From the NCBI GenBank assembly GCA_934249215.1, contig CAKQKN010000031.1, positions 1-18,913 of the forward strand: a DNA stretch of 18,913 nt, written 5' to 3'. Positions 5,200 to 12,036 of the stretch are shown piece after piece. Source of the stretch: an uncultured Clostridia bacterium (GTDB taxonomy: Bacteria; Bacillota; Clostridia; Christensenellales; Borkfalkiaceae). A model generated the notes under the pieces. That model saw nothing but the letters and a program-made list of their open reading frames with translations. It made no database searches and had not been told where the DNA came from. The translations under genes were made by a program, and so were the position numbers. Every line of letters starts with the position of its first letter. Positions within the stretch are counted from its first letter, which is position 1.

Positions 5200-7569
5200 T
5201 TATTCGAAATCGCATATGGCGACGGCAAATACTTCGTCCGCATTCGACACGGGAACGAATCTGATCGCCTTTCTGTTTTTCTCGGGTATTTCCTCGAGAT
5301 CCTTGACGTTTTCTTTCGGAATCACGATCGTTCTTATTCCGAGCCTGTAAGCAGCCAACGCCTTTTCCTTAAGCCCGCCTATGGGAAGAACTTTTCCGCG
5401 GAGAGTGATTTCGCCCGTCATCGCGACGTTTTTATTTACCGCTTTGCCCGTAAACGCGGAGAACAACGCGGTCGCCATCGTTATACCCGCGCTCGGACCG
5501 TCTTTCGGCGTCGCGCCCTCGGGTACGTGAATGTGAATATCTCTCGCGGAGAAAAGCGATTCGTCGATTCCGAACCTTTCGGCGTTGAAATGGAGATAAC
5601 TGATCGCCGTGCGCGCGCTCTCTTTCATTACGTCGCCGAGTTTCCCGGTAAGAAGAATTTCACCCTTGCCGTGCGTGAGCGCGACTTCGATCGTGAGCGT
5701 CGTTCCGCCGACAGCCGTCCAGGCAAGCCCAGTCGCAGAACCGACTTCTTTTCCGAAATCGGATTCGTCGGGCAGATATTTAACCGCGCCAAGGTATTTT
5801 TCGAGGTTGCGCTCGGTTACGCGATATTTTTCCTTTTTGCCGTTTCTTGCGACGTCGCAAGCGATTTTGCGGCATATCGAGCCGATCTCTCGCTCGAGAT
5901 TCCTTACTCCCGCTTCGCGCGTATAAGCGCCTATAAGCCCGAAAACGGCACTTTCGCTGAAATTGACGTCAACGCCGCCAAGCCCGTTTGCTTTCTTTTG
6001 TTTACCGATCAGATAACGCTTTGCGATTTCCGCTTTTTCTTCCTGCGTGTATCCGCTGAGTTCGATTATTTCCATTCTGTCGAGCAGAGGCCCCGGGATC
6101 GTGTCGAGCGAGTTCGCCGTCGTTATGAACAACACGTCGGACAGATCGAAAGGCACTTCGAGATATCTGTCGCGGAAGGTCGAGTTCTGCTCGGGATCGA
6201 GAACTTCGAGCAATGCACTCGCGGGATCGCCGCGAAGATCGGACGAGATTTTGTCGATTTCGTCGAGCAGGAATACGGGATTGCACGTTCCCGCTTCCTT
6301 GATTCCGTAAATAATTCTTCCGGGGATTGCCCCGATATAAGTCTTTCTGTGACCGCGGATTTCCGCTTCGTCCTTTACACCGCCGAGACTCATGCGAACG
6401 AATTTTCTTCCGAGAGCGCGGGCTACGGAGGACGCGACGGACGTTTTACCTACCCCCGGAGGCCCGACAAGACATAAAATCGAGCCGCCGATCTTTCCCG
6501 TAAGTTTCATGACGGAAAGATATTCTATGATACGCATTTTGACTTTTTCAAGCCCGTAATGATCGGCGTCGAGAATGCGAGCCGCCTCGTTGATATCGTC
6601 GTTGTCTTTCGATTTGACGCCGAACGGGAGATCGAGAATCCAGTCGATATAAGTCCGAAGCACCGAATAGTCGGGCATGGAAGTGCTCATTTTCGACATT
6701 CTGAAAAGTTCTTTGAGCGTTTTTTCTTCGACTTCTTTCGGCAAGTGCTTATCAAGAACGGCTTGTCTTAATTCGTCTTTTTCGTTTTCGTCGTCGCCGA
6801 GTTCCTGATGAATGGCTTTCAGTTGTTCGCGCAGATAAAACTCTTTCTGCCCTTTTTCGACGCTTTCGCGCACGCGGTCGCCGATACGCGTTTCGGCAAG
6901 TTTGATTTCTTCCGTCGCGACGAGCACGGACAAGAACAACTCGGTACGCTTAAGAACGGAAGTCGTTTCGAGAATCTGCTGTTTTTCTTCCTCGCTCGCG
7001 TTCATGCGGAAAGCCGCAACGTTGATAAACTTATCCTGCTCGCCGATCGAAAACAGCCGATCCTTTTTCACGGCTTCGTTCTCGCCCGCTTTGAGCGATT
7101 CGCGGAATTTGTTTTTTGCAAGTTCGAACGAAGCGCGAAGTTCGATTTCGTTTTCGCCGTATACGGGCGGAAGTTCGCGAACCTTTACGGTGAATCTGTC
7201 GACGGTGTTTACGTATTCGGTTATTTCCGCACGGTAAAGCCCTTCGACATGTGCGCTTACCGCATTTTCGAAGTGGAAAGAACGTTTGATTCGGCAGACA
7301 ACGCCCACTTTATAAACGTCGTCGGGCAGAGGATCGTCCGCGTCCTTGTCCTTTTGAGCCGCGATAAAGACGAGCTTGTCGCCCGAGGTCGCGTCGCCGA
7401 GCGACAAAAGAGATTTCGTCCGACCGACGTCGAATGAAGTCGTTACGCCCGGGAACATTACGAGTCCCTTGAGCGCGATCATCGGGATGGGTTTTTCGTT
7501 ATCCGTAAGCCCGATCGCGATGCCCGCGTCGTTGATTTCGGTTATATTTTTAATTTCGTTTTCAGCCAT
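5200..7569 (-). CDS. lon: ATP-dependent protease La (Lon)
   Basis: Lon is a cytoplasmic hexameric AAA+ serine protease that degrades misfolded and regulatory proteins. From the chosen ATG at 7569 it has 789 residues, normal for LonA. The N-terminal substrate-binding LAN domain comes first (about 28-225, IPMIALKGLVMFPGV), then a helical region, then the AAA+ module with Walker A GPPGVGKT (369-376) and Walker B VFLLDEID (432-439). The protease domain follows with the Ser-Lys dyad: Ser693 in KDGPSAG and Lys736 in GGLKEKALAA. The longer frame, from 7608, adds 13 residues without a ribosome binding site. GGGGAAG stands properly upstream of 7569. It heads the lon-engB operon from a strong promoter at 7650-7678. 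Nothing in the protein is unusual. Confidence 0.97.
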   Translation of the reverse strand: MAENEIKNITEINDAGIAIGLTDNEKPIPMIALKGLVMFPGVTTSFDVGRTKSLLSLGDATSGDKLVFIAAQKDKDADDPLPDDVYKVGVVCRIKRSFHFENAVSAHVEGLYRAEITEYVNTVDRFTVKVRELPPVYGENEIELRASFELAKNKFRESLKAGENEAVKKDRLFSIGEQDKFINVAAFRMNASEEEKQQILETTSVLKRTELFLSVLVATEEIKLAETRIGDRVRESVEKGQKEFYLREQLKAIHQELGDDENEKDELRQAVLDKHLPKEVEEKTLKELFRMSKMSTSMPDYSVLRTYIDWILDLPFGVKSKDNDDINEAARILDADHYGLEKVKMRIIEYLSVMKLTGKIGGSILCLVGPPGVGKTSVASSVARALGRKFVRMSLGGVKDEAEIRGHRKTYIGAIPGRIIYGIKEAGTCNPVFLLDEIDKISSDLRGDPASALLEVLDPEQNSTFRDRYLEVPFDLSDVLFITTANSLDTIPGPLLDRMEIIELSGYTQEEKAEIAKRYLIGKQKKANGLGGVDVNFSESAVFGLIGAYTREAGVRNLEREIGSICRKIACDVARNGKKEKYRVTERNLEKYLGAVKYLPDESDFGKEVGSATGLAWTAVGGTTLTIEVALTHGKGEILLTGKLGDVMKESARTAISYLHFNAERFGIDESLFSARDIHIHVPEGATPKDGPSAGITMATALFSAFTGKAVNKNVAMTGEITLRGKVLPIGGLKEKALAAYRLGIRTIVIPKENVKDLEEIPEKNRKAIRFVPVSNADEVFAVAICDFE

Positions 7570-7649
7570 AAATACTTCCCCGTATTGCAAGCGACACACC
7601 GAGCGCAAGCCTTTACATGCGCGCGCACGCCACCTAACTATGTTAAAAC

Positions 7650-7678
7650 ATTATATATTCCGTCTCGGGAAAAGTCAA
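7650..7678 (-). promoter_or_regulatory. Promoter of lon with an overlapping short palindrome
   Basis: On the reverse strand TTGACT (7673-7678) and TATAAT (7650-7655) are 17 bases apart, giving a leader of about 74 bases. The -35 box is half of GTCAA-ACAG-TTGAC, a short inverted repeat that could be an operator. It is not a CIRCE element, and it is not a direct GGTCAAA repeat as CtsR requires. Confidence 0.75.
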
Positions 7679-7749
7679 CTGTTTGACCGCCCGTTATTCG
7701 CGCGGATTCCTTTCATTTAGCAAAAAACGGCAAAAAAGCAAGTTTTGCC

Positions 7750-7778
7750 TTGATTTAAGCCGCGATGCATGGTAAAAT
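7750..7778 (+). promoter_or_regulatory. Candidate promoter of the SDR gene
   Basis: TTGATT (7750-7755) and TAAAAT (7773-7778) are 17 bases apart. The predicted start falls on or beside the ATG at 7785, which would make the message leaderless and leave the GGAG at 7779-7782 unused. The match may therefore be accidental. Confidence 0.35.
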
Positions 7779-7784
7779 GGAGTT

Positions 7785-8603
7785 ATGAAAAAGTGGTTTG
7801 CAAATAAAAACGTTATCGTGACGGGCGCAAGCTCGGGATTCGGAAAACTTCTTTCGGAAAAACTCGTGAGGATTTACGGGTGCAAAGTTCTCGGAACCGG
7901 GAGAAGCCGGGAAAAGCTCGAAAATCTTAAAAATTCGCTCGGCGAAAATTTTTCTTTTCTTGCGTTCGACGCAGGGGACGAGAGCGAATGGCTCAAGGCT
8001 GCAGATTATCTTGAAAACGGTGATTTTAAGCCCGACATCCTAATTAACAACGCGGGCATTCTTCCCCCCTTTAAGAGTTTTATGAAAACCCCTGAAGGCG
8101 AAGCCGAGCGGGTTTTCAAGACAAATTTTTTCGCTTCGGTCTATTCCGTCCGACATATTCTTCCTATTATAAAAGCGCACTCCGAAACGCCCGCGTTAAT
8201 AAACGTTTCGAGTTCGGCGTGCCTTGCTGAGGTCGTCGGAACAGCCGCATATTCCGCTTCGAAAAGCGCACTTGCGAGTTTTACGAAAATACTCGCACTC
8301 GAAAACGAGAACGTTTACGTCGCTCTCGTCTGCCCGGGATTTTCGGACACGGCGATCTTTCGCTCGCAAAAATCAGCTGATGAAAAAACGGCAAATATTA
8401 TTAAGAAATTTTGTTCCGACCCCGATAAGATAACGAACGCGCTACTTAAAAAGGTTAACAAAAAGCGAAAAAAAATCGTCCTCGGAGCGGACGCGAAAAC
8501 GATGGAATTTTTCGGCAGGCTTTTACCGTCGCTGACAAACAAAGCAATAAGAAGCATTCTTAAAAAAAGCAAACTCGATCTTTTTTCCGAAGTGTTTGAT
8601 TGA
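7785..8603 (+). CDS. Short-chain dehydrogenase/reductase (SDR), NAD(P)-dependent
   Basis: The 272-residue protein is a classical SDR oxidoreductase with a Rossmann fold. Visible are the cofactor loop TGASSGFG (13-20), Arg40 at the end of the second strand, which suggests NADPH preference, NNAG (88-91), the catalytic serine in NVSSSA (140-145), and the YSASK motif with Tyr156 and Lys160. PGF (184-186) follows, as expected. The C-terminal 60 residues are lysine-rich and resemble the DltE/YqjQ-like SDR branch with a basic tail. The substrate cannot be read from the sequence. The start is supported by GGAG 3-6 bases upstream and by the usual distance to the glycine-rich loop. It is a single gene, transcribed divergently from lon and convergently with metK, ending in a bidirectional terminator. 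Confidence 0.92.
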   Translation: MKKWFANKNVIVTGASSGFGKLLSEKLVRIYGCKVLGTGRSREKLENLKNSLGENFSFLAFDAGDESEWLKAADYLENGDFKPDILINNAGILPPFKSFMKTPEGEAERVFKTNFFASVYSVRHILPIIKAHSETPALINVSSSACLAEVVGTAAYSASKSALASFTKILALENENVYVALVCPGFSDTAIFRSQKSADEKTANIIKKFCSDPDKITNALLKKVNKKRKKIVLGADAKTMEFFGRLLPSLTNKAIRSILKKSKLDLFSEVFD

Positions 8604-8626
8604 TTGTTATATAAACTTAAACAACG

Positions 8627-8669
8627 AAAAAACCGGCGTCGTTTCGGAAGAAACGGCGCCTTTCGTTTT
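8627..8669. terminator. Bidirectional terminator between the SDR gene and metK
   Basis: GGCGTCGTTTC (8635-8645) pairs with GAAACGGCGCC (8650-8660) around a GGAA loop with one G-U pair. TTTCGTTTT follows on the + strand, and the A-run at 8627-8632 gives a T-run on the - strand. It serves the SDR gene (+) and metK (-). A smaller 5-bp stem, GGGCT/AGCCC, lies at about 8677-8689. Confidence 0.88.
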
Positions 8670-8735
8670 AAATGTGGGGCTATAAGCCCGTTATCAGCTG
8701 TTTTACACCAATTTCTTGATTGAAAAATTTAAACG

Positions 8736-9908
8736 TCAACGTTTGAGGTACGCTTTAAGATCGTCGACGCGATCGAGTTTTTCCCACGAAAATTCGTCGC
8801 GTCCGAAGTGTCCGTAAGCCGCCGTTTTGCGGTAGATGGGCTTTCTTAAATCGAGCGTTTTGATGATCGAATACGGTCTTAAATCGAACTCCTTGTTGAT
8901 GATTTCACATATTTTTTCGTCCGACAAAGCGCCCGTGCCGTTGGTATCGACGAAGAGCGAAACGGGCCTTGCAACGCCTATCGCGTAGGCGACCTCGATG
9001 TGGCATTCTTCCGCGAGCCCGGCAGCAACGACGTTTTTCGCGATGTAACGGAGCATATACGACGCGCTTCTGTCAACCTTGGTCGGGTCCTTTCCGCTGA
9101 ACGCGCCGCCGCCGTGAGCACAACTTCCGCCGTAGGTATCGACAATTATTTTTCTGCCCGTAAGTCCGCGGTCGCCGTGCGGACCGCCTATTTCGAAGCG
9201 CCCCGTCGGGTTAATGTAATATTTGGTGTTTTCGTCGGCAAGACCGCCCTCGAGAACGGGATCGATGACGAATTTTTTGACGTCGGCGCGGAGTTGATCG
9301 GTGGAAACGGCTTCCGAATGCTGCGTCGAAACGACGACCGTGTCAACTCTTATCGGGGTTCTGCCGTCGTATTCGACGGTGATCTGCGTTTTTCCGTCCG
9401 GGCGCAGATAGGTCAATATCCCCTGCTTTCTCACGTCGGCAAGTCTTTTTGCCATTTTGTGAGCAAGCGTGATCGGCAGAGGCATATATTCGGGCGTTTC
9501 GTCGGTCGCATAGCCGAACATAAGCCCTTGATCGCCCGCGCCGATAAGGTCGGCTACGTCGCCGCTTTCCCTGTGTTCAACGGAATTGTCGACGCCGAGC
9601 GCAATGTCGGGGCTCTGATCTTTGATGCTCGTAAGAATGGCGCAGGTGTCGCAGTCGAAACCGTATTTTGCGCGGTCGTAACCGATTTCACGGATGGTAC
9701 TGCGCGCGATTTTGTCGATATCGACGTAGCAATTAGTGCTGATCTCGCCCGTCACAAGCACCATACCGGTGGTAGCAATGCACTCGCACGCAACTCTTGC
9801 GTTTTCGTCTTTTGCCAAAATGGCGTCGAGAACGGCGTCCGAAATCTGATCGCAGATCTTATCGGGATGCCCTTCCGTGACGCTTTCGCTCGTAAAAAAC
9901 TTTCTCAT
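8736..9908 (-). CDS. metK: S-adenosylmethionine synthetase
   Basis: MetK joins ATP and methionine to make S-adenosylmethionine, the methyl donor and radical-SAM cofactor. The 390-residue length is standard. Signatures visible are GHPDK (13-17), the hexapeptide GAGDQG (123-128), TGRKI (250-254) with the arginine-lysine pair that binds triphosphate, and the P-loop-like GGGAFSGKD (266-274). Just before that, the family's usual GGYARH-type stretch reads GGSCAH, a variable position, so I attach no meaning to it. Three domains follow in normal order to DLKAYLKR. The ATG is preceded by AAGGA 7 bases away. It has a near-perfect promoter at 9972-10000, shared back to back with a radical SAM gene that consumes its product. 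No known SAM riboswitch is visible in the short leader, but a hairpin abuts the ribosome binding site. Confidence 0.97.
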   Translation of the reverse strand: MRKFFTSESVTEGHPDKICDQISDAVLDAILAKDENARVACECIATTGMVLVTGEISTNCYVDIDKIARSTIREIGYDRAKYGFDCDTCAILTSIKDQSPDIALGVDNSVEHRESGDVADLIGAGDQGLMFGYATDETPEYMPLPITLAHKMAKRLADVRKQGILTYLRPDGKTQITVEYDGRTPIRVDTVVVSTQHSEAVSTDQLRADVKKFVIDPVLEGGLADENTKYYINPTGRFEIGGPHGDRGLTGRKIIVDTYGGSCAHGGGAFSGKDPTKVDRSASYMLRYIAKNVVAAGLAEECHIEVAYAIGVARPVSLFVDTNGTGALSDEKICEIINKEFDLRPYSIIKTLDLRKPIYRKTAAYGHFGRDEFSWEKLDRVDDLKAYLKR

Positions 9909-9915
9909 TGTTTTA

Positions 9916-9945
9916 TCCTTCGCCGCGGCTTACCCTTGCACGGCG
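9916..9945 (-). promoter_or_regulatory. Leader hairpin touching the metK ribosome binding site
   Basis: On the reverse strand CGCCGTG (9939-9945) pairs with CGCGGCG (9921-9927) through seven pairs, one of them G-U, with an 11-base loop. The next bases are the Shine-Dalgarno AAGGA (9916-9920). Stacking this stem beside the site could limit ribosome loading. It does not match the SAM-I, SAM-II or SMK (SAM-III) riboswitch as I know them, and a regulatory function is unproven. Confidence 0.4.
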
Positions 9946-9971
9946 TTACGTTTATTTGTGGTCTTTTTTTA

Positions 9972-10000
9972 ATTATATAACCGTTTCATTTATTTGTCAA
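9972..10000 (-). promoter_or_regulatory. Consensus promoter of metK
   Basis: On the reverse strand TTGACA (9995-10000) and TATAAT (9972-9977) match both consensus hexamers and are 17 bases apart. The leader would be about 57 bases. The -35 box overlaps that of the opposite promoter by five bases. Confidence 0.85.
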
Positions 10001-10022
10001 ACGATAAGCAAAGTGATAGAAT
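9994..10022 (+). promoter_or_regulatory. Promoter of the PflX-like radical SAM gene
   Basis: TTGTCA (9994-9999) and TAGAAT (10017-10022) are 17 bases apart on the + strand. Because the -35 hexamer overlaps the metK -35, RNA polymerase cannot occupy both promoters at once. Confidence 0.6.
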
Positions 10023-10064
10023 AAATATATCAGTCGGAGGGATTCTTCGGTTTCGGAAATTAAA

Positions 10065-10931
10065 ATGGACGATAGAAAATGTTATTTGTGCCCGAGAAAA
10101 TGCGGCACGGACAGATCGGAAAAAACAGGCGCTTGCGGAGAAAAGAATACCGCGCGGATTGCCAAATATTACCTGCACCCGTTCGAGGAGCCCGTCATAA
10201 GCGGCACGAAAGGAAGCGGCACCGTCTTTTTTTGCGGTTGCAGTTTGAAATGCAGATTTTGCCAGAATTACGAGCTTTCGCGCTCGGAAAGAGGTAAAGC
10301 CGTTACGGCGCGGGAACTTTCGGATATTTTCAGAGAACTCGAAGATATGGGCGCTCACAATATTAACCTCGTCACGCCGACGCATTTTTTACCCGAGATC
10401 GCGGAAGCCGTTAAAATCAGGCAGCCGAACGTGCCTATCGTTTATAACACGCACGGCTACGAGTTGAAAGAAAACCTCGAAATCGCGAACAAGTTCGTCG
10501 ATGTTTACCTGCCCGATCTGAAATTTTTCACGCCGACGGCGGCGATGCGCTATACGGGAGTGAAAAATTATTTCGAAGTTGCTTCCGAAGCGATCAAGTT
10601 CATGATGCGATCGAAAAAGACGGAGATCGAAAACGAGCTTATGCTTTCCGGCGTTTGCGTGAGACATCTTATTCTTCCGATGAATCTGCCCGAAACGTTC
10701 GGCATTATCGACTGGTTCGATCGAAACCGCGAAAACGGAGCGTATTTTTCGCTTATGGCGCAATATACACCGTTCGGCGACATAGAGGGCTTTCCCGAAC
10801 TGAAACGCCCCGTTACCGCGCGCGAATATCGGATCGCTTGCGACAAACTTTTGAGTTGCGGGTTCGGCGAATGCTTTATTCAGGAGCGGTCGTCGTCCGG
10901 GGAAAAATTCATTCCGAAATGGGATTTTTAA
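10065..10931 (+). CDS. PflX-like radical SAM protein (COG1313)
   Basis: This 288-residue protein is a radical S-adenosylmethionine enzyme. The iron-sulfur signature CSLKCRFC (Cys59, Cys63, Cys66; CxxxCxxC) is clear. An N-terminal cysteine cluster (Cys6, Cys9, Cys13, Cys24 in CYLCPRKCG and GACG) fits the PflX/COG1313 group, relatives of the pyruvate formate-lyase activating enzyme with unknown substrate. The barrel motifs continue with NLVTPTHFLPE, YNTHGYE and LPDLKF, and the C-terminal MAQYTPFG is also typical of the group. The ATG at 10065 has only a weak CGGAA upstream; a better GGAGGG at 10036-10041 is too far (23 bases). No alternative in-frame start lies between. It is divergent from metK, which makes its cofactor. 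No T-rich terminator is visible after the stop. Confidence 0.88.
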   Translation: MDDRKCYLCPRKCGTDRSEKTGACGEKNTARIAKYYLHPFEEPVISGTKGSGTVFFCGCSLKCRFCQNYELSRSERGKAVTARELSDIFRELEDMGAHNINLVTPTHFLPEIAEAVKIRQPNVPIVYNTHGYELKENLEIANKFVDVYLPDLKFFTPTAAMRYTGVKNYFEVASEAIKFMMRSKKTEIENELMLSGVCVRHLILPMNLPETFGIIDWFDRNRENGAYFSLMAQYTPFGDIEGFPELKRPVTAREYRIACDKLLSCGFGECFIQERSSSGEKFIPKWDF

Positions 10932-10958
10932 GAAGCGAAAGCCCGTTTATGTGTAGAG

Positions 10959-10984
10959 AGTATATGCCGTAAGTATATGCCGTG
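10959..10984. repeat. 13-bp tandem duplication
   Basis: AGTATATGCCGT plus A or G occurs twice head to tail (10959-10971 and 10972-10984). The second copy runs into a small hairpin, GCCGT-GAGG-ACGGC (10979-10992), without a T-tract. It lies directly downstream of the radical SAM gene. Confidence 0.8.
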
Positions 10985-11020
10985 AGGACGGCGGTCATTT
11001 GGGGCGTTGAAAAAACGAGA

Positions 11021-11058
11021 AAATCAGTCGCCTGAATCGAAATCAGTCGCCTGAATCG
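11021..11058. repeat. Perfect 19-bp tandem duplication
   Basis: AAATCAGTCGCCTGAATCG occurs twice without a gap or mismatch (11021-11039 and 11040-11058). The right copy contains the stop codon and last residues of the small reverse-strand ORF; the left copy lies just beyond it. Confidence 0.95.
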
Positions 11059-11177
11059 AACGCGGAAAAGATTTTTTTCACTTCCCTTTTGACGATTTTC
11101 CGACACTCGGAGGGCGATGCCGCCGCGAGCAACTCTTCGACCGAAAGTTGCGGTTCATTTTTCAATTTTACATTCAT
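11043..11177 (-). CDS. Possible 44-residue protein, unknown
   Basis: I do not recognise this frame. It starts with MNVKLKNEPQLSVEELLAAA and ends KKIFSAFDSGD: a short acidic-polar helix-prone piece followed by a basic helix with one cysteine. Its middle uses the same codons as the neighbouring genes (GCG, TCG, GTC, GAA), and a codon-scale pattern is plausible. Against it, there is no ribosome binding site before the ATG at 11177, the first codons are unusually AT-rich, and no promoter is obvious. The gap between the radical SAM gene and ung (10932-11258) holds only this frame and the two tandem duplications. It could be a small protein or the end of a decayed gene. Confidence 0.35.
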   Translation of the reverse strand: MNVKLKNEPQLSVEELLAAASPSECRKIVKREVKKIFSAFDSGD

Positions 11178-11258
11178 ATTTATATTTTTTACTTTACGAG
11201 CGGATTTATTCGGATTTTTCGTCCGATTTCTTTTCGTAAGACAGACGGAGGATAAGAC

Positions 11259-11927
11259 ATGGTAGTCATCGGGAACGACTGGGACGATAAACTTACGGAC
11301 CTTTTTTCGAGCGAGTTGTATGCTAAAATACGGAGTTTTTTGAAAAAAGAGTATTCCGAACATATCGTTTACCCGTCTATGTACGACATTTTCAACGCCT
11401 TCAAATATACGCCGTATTCCGAAGTCAAGGCGGTCATTCTCGGGCAGGACCCTTATCATAACGAAGGTCAGGCGCACGGACTTTGTTTTTCGGTGAAAGA
11501 CGGAGTGGCGCTGCCTCCGTCGCTCGTGAACATTTATAAAGAACTTCAGTCAGATCTCGGCATCCCGCCCGCAAAAACGGGTTGCCTTACGAAATGGGCG
11601 AAAAACGGCGTTATGCTTCTCAACACGACGCTCACCGTCCGCGCGGGGCAAGCAAACTCGCACAGCGGCTGCGGATGGCAAGAATTCACCGACGAAGTGA
11701 TTCGAATACTTTCGGAGCGCGAAAAGCCCATCGTTTTCATACTCTGGGGCTCGAACGCGAGGAGCAAGAAAAAACTTATCGACACGAAAAAACATTTCGT
11801 TCTCGAGTGCGCGCACCCCAGCCCGCTGTCGGCGTATAACGGGTTCTTCGGTTGCAGACATTTTTCGAAAACGAACGAATTTCTCGTCGAACACGGAATT
11901 GACCCGATCGACTGGCACGTGGAATAA
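11259..11927 (+). CDS. ung: Uracil-DNA glycosylase, family 1
   Basis: Ung cuts uracil out of DNA to start base-excision repair. The 222-residue length is typical. The catalytic water-activating motif GQDPYH (62-67, Asp64) is intact. It is followed by the uracil-stacking phenylalanine in GLCFSV (Phe77), the uracil-reading asparagine in LLNTTLTV (Asn122), and the DNA-intercalation loop HPSPLS (186-191, His186). WGSNA (163-167) also fits family 1. GGAGG lies 8 bases before the ATG. It appears to be a single gene, ending in a bidirectional terminator shared with pgi. No cofactor or unusual insertion is seen. Confidence 0.97.
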   Translation: MVVIGNDWDDKLTDLFSSELYAKIRSFLKKEYSEHIVYPSMYDIFNAFKYTPYSEVKAVILGQDPYHNEGQAHGLCFSVKDGVALPPSLVNIYKELQSDLGIPPAKTGCLTKWAKNGVMLLNTTLTVRAGQANSHSGCGWQEFTDEVIRILSEREKPIVFILWGSNARSKKKLIDTKKHFVLECAHPSPLSAYNGFFGCRHFSKTNEFLVEHGIDPIDWHVE

Positions 11928-11954
11928 CCGCGGCGAACAACGAGATCTGACGAC

Positions 11955-11999
11955 AAAAACGACCAAATCGCGGAAAGCCCGCAAATTGGTCGTTTTTTT
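11955..11999. terminator. Bidirectional terminator between ung and pgi
   Basis: ACGACCAA (11959-11966) pairs with TTGGTCGT (11986-11993), with an inner GCGG/CCGC stem. Seven T residues follow on the + strand (11993-11999), and AAAA before the stem (11955-11958) gives a T-run on the - strand. It serves the convergent genes ung and pgi. Confidence 0.9.
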
Positions 12000-12036
12000 A
12001 ATTCGCTTTGTTATTTACTTTATCGAGCGACGAAGA

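Noticed and set aside
4981..6477. 498-codon + strand frame opposite lon and engB
   Set aside because: It is the antisense shadow of lon, which has complete domain motifs. The shadow protein has Phe/Arg-rich composition and no recognisable domain.
7570..7608. Longer lon start adding 13 residues
   Set aside because: There is no ribosome binding site before 7608, whereas GGGGAAG fits the ATG at 7569, and the extra residues do not resemble a Lon N-terminus.
7650..7700. CtsR or CIRCE stress operator in the lon promoter
   Set aside because: There is only one GGTCAAA heptamer, in inverted rather than direct arrangement, and no TTAGCACTC/GAGTGCTAA pair.
9121..9135. Variant GGSCAH stretch before the MetK GGGAFSGKD loop
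   Set aside because: This position varies among bacterial MetK proteins, and the triphosphate-binding GRK and the glycine loop are intact, so no loss of function is implied.
9909..9965. Known SAM riboswitch in front of metK
   Set aside because: The leader is only about 57 bases, too short for an S-box, and the SMK-type anti-Shine-Dalgarno pairing is not seen.
10959..11058. CRISPR-like repeats
   Set aside because: The copies are adjacent without spacers, only two each, and no cas gene is present in the window.
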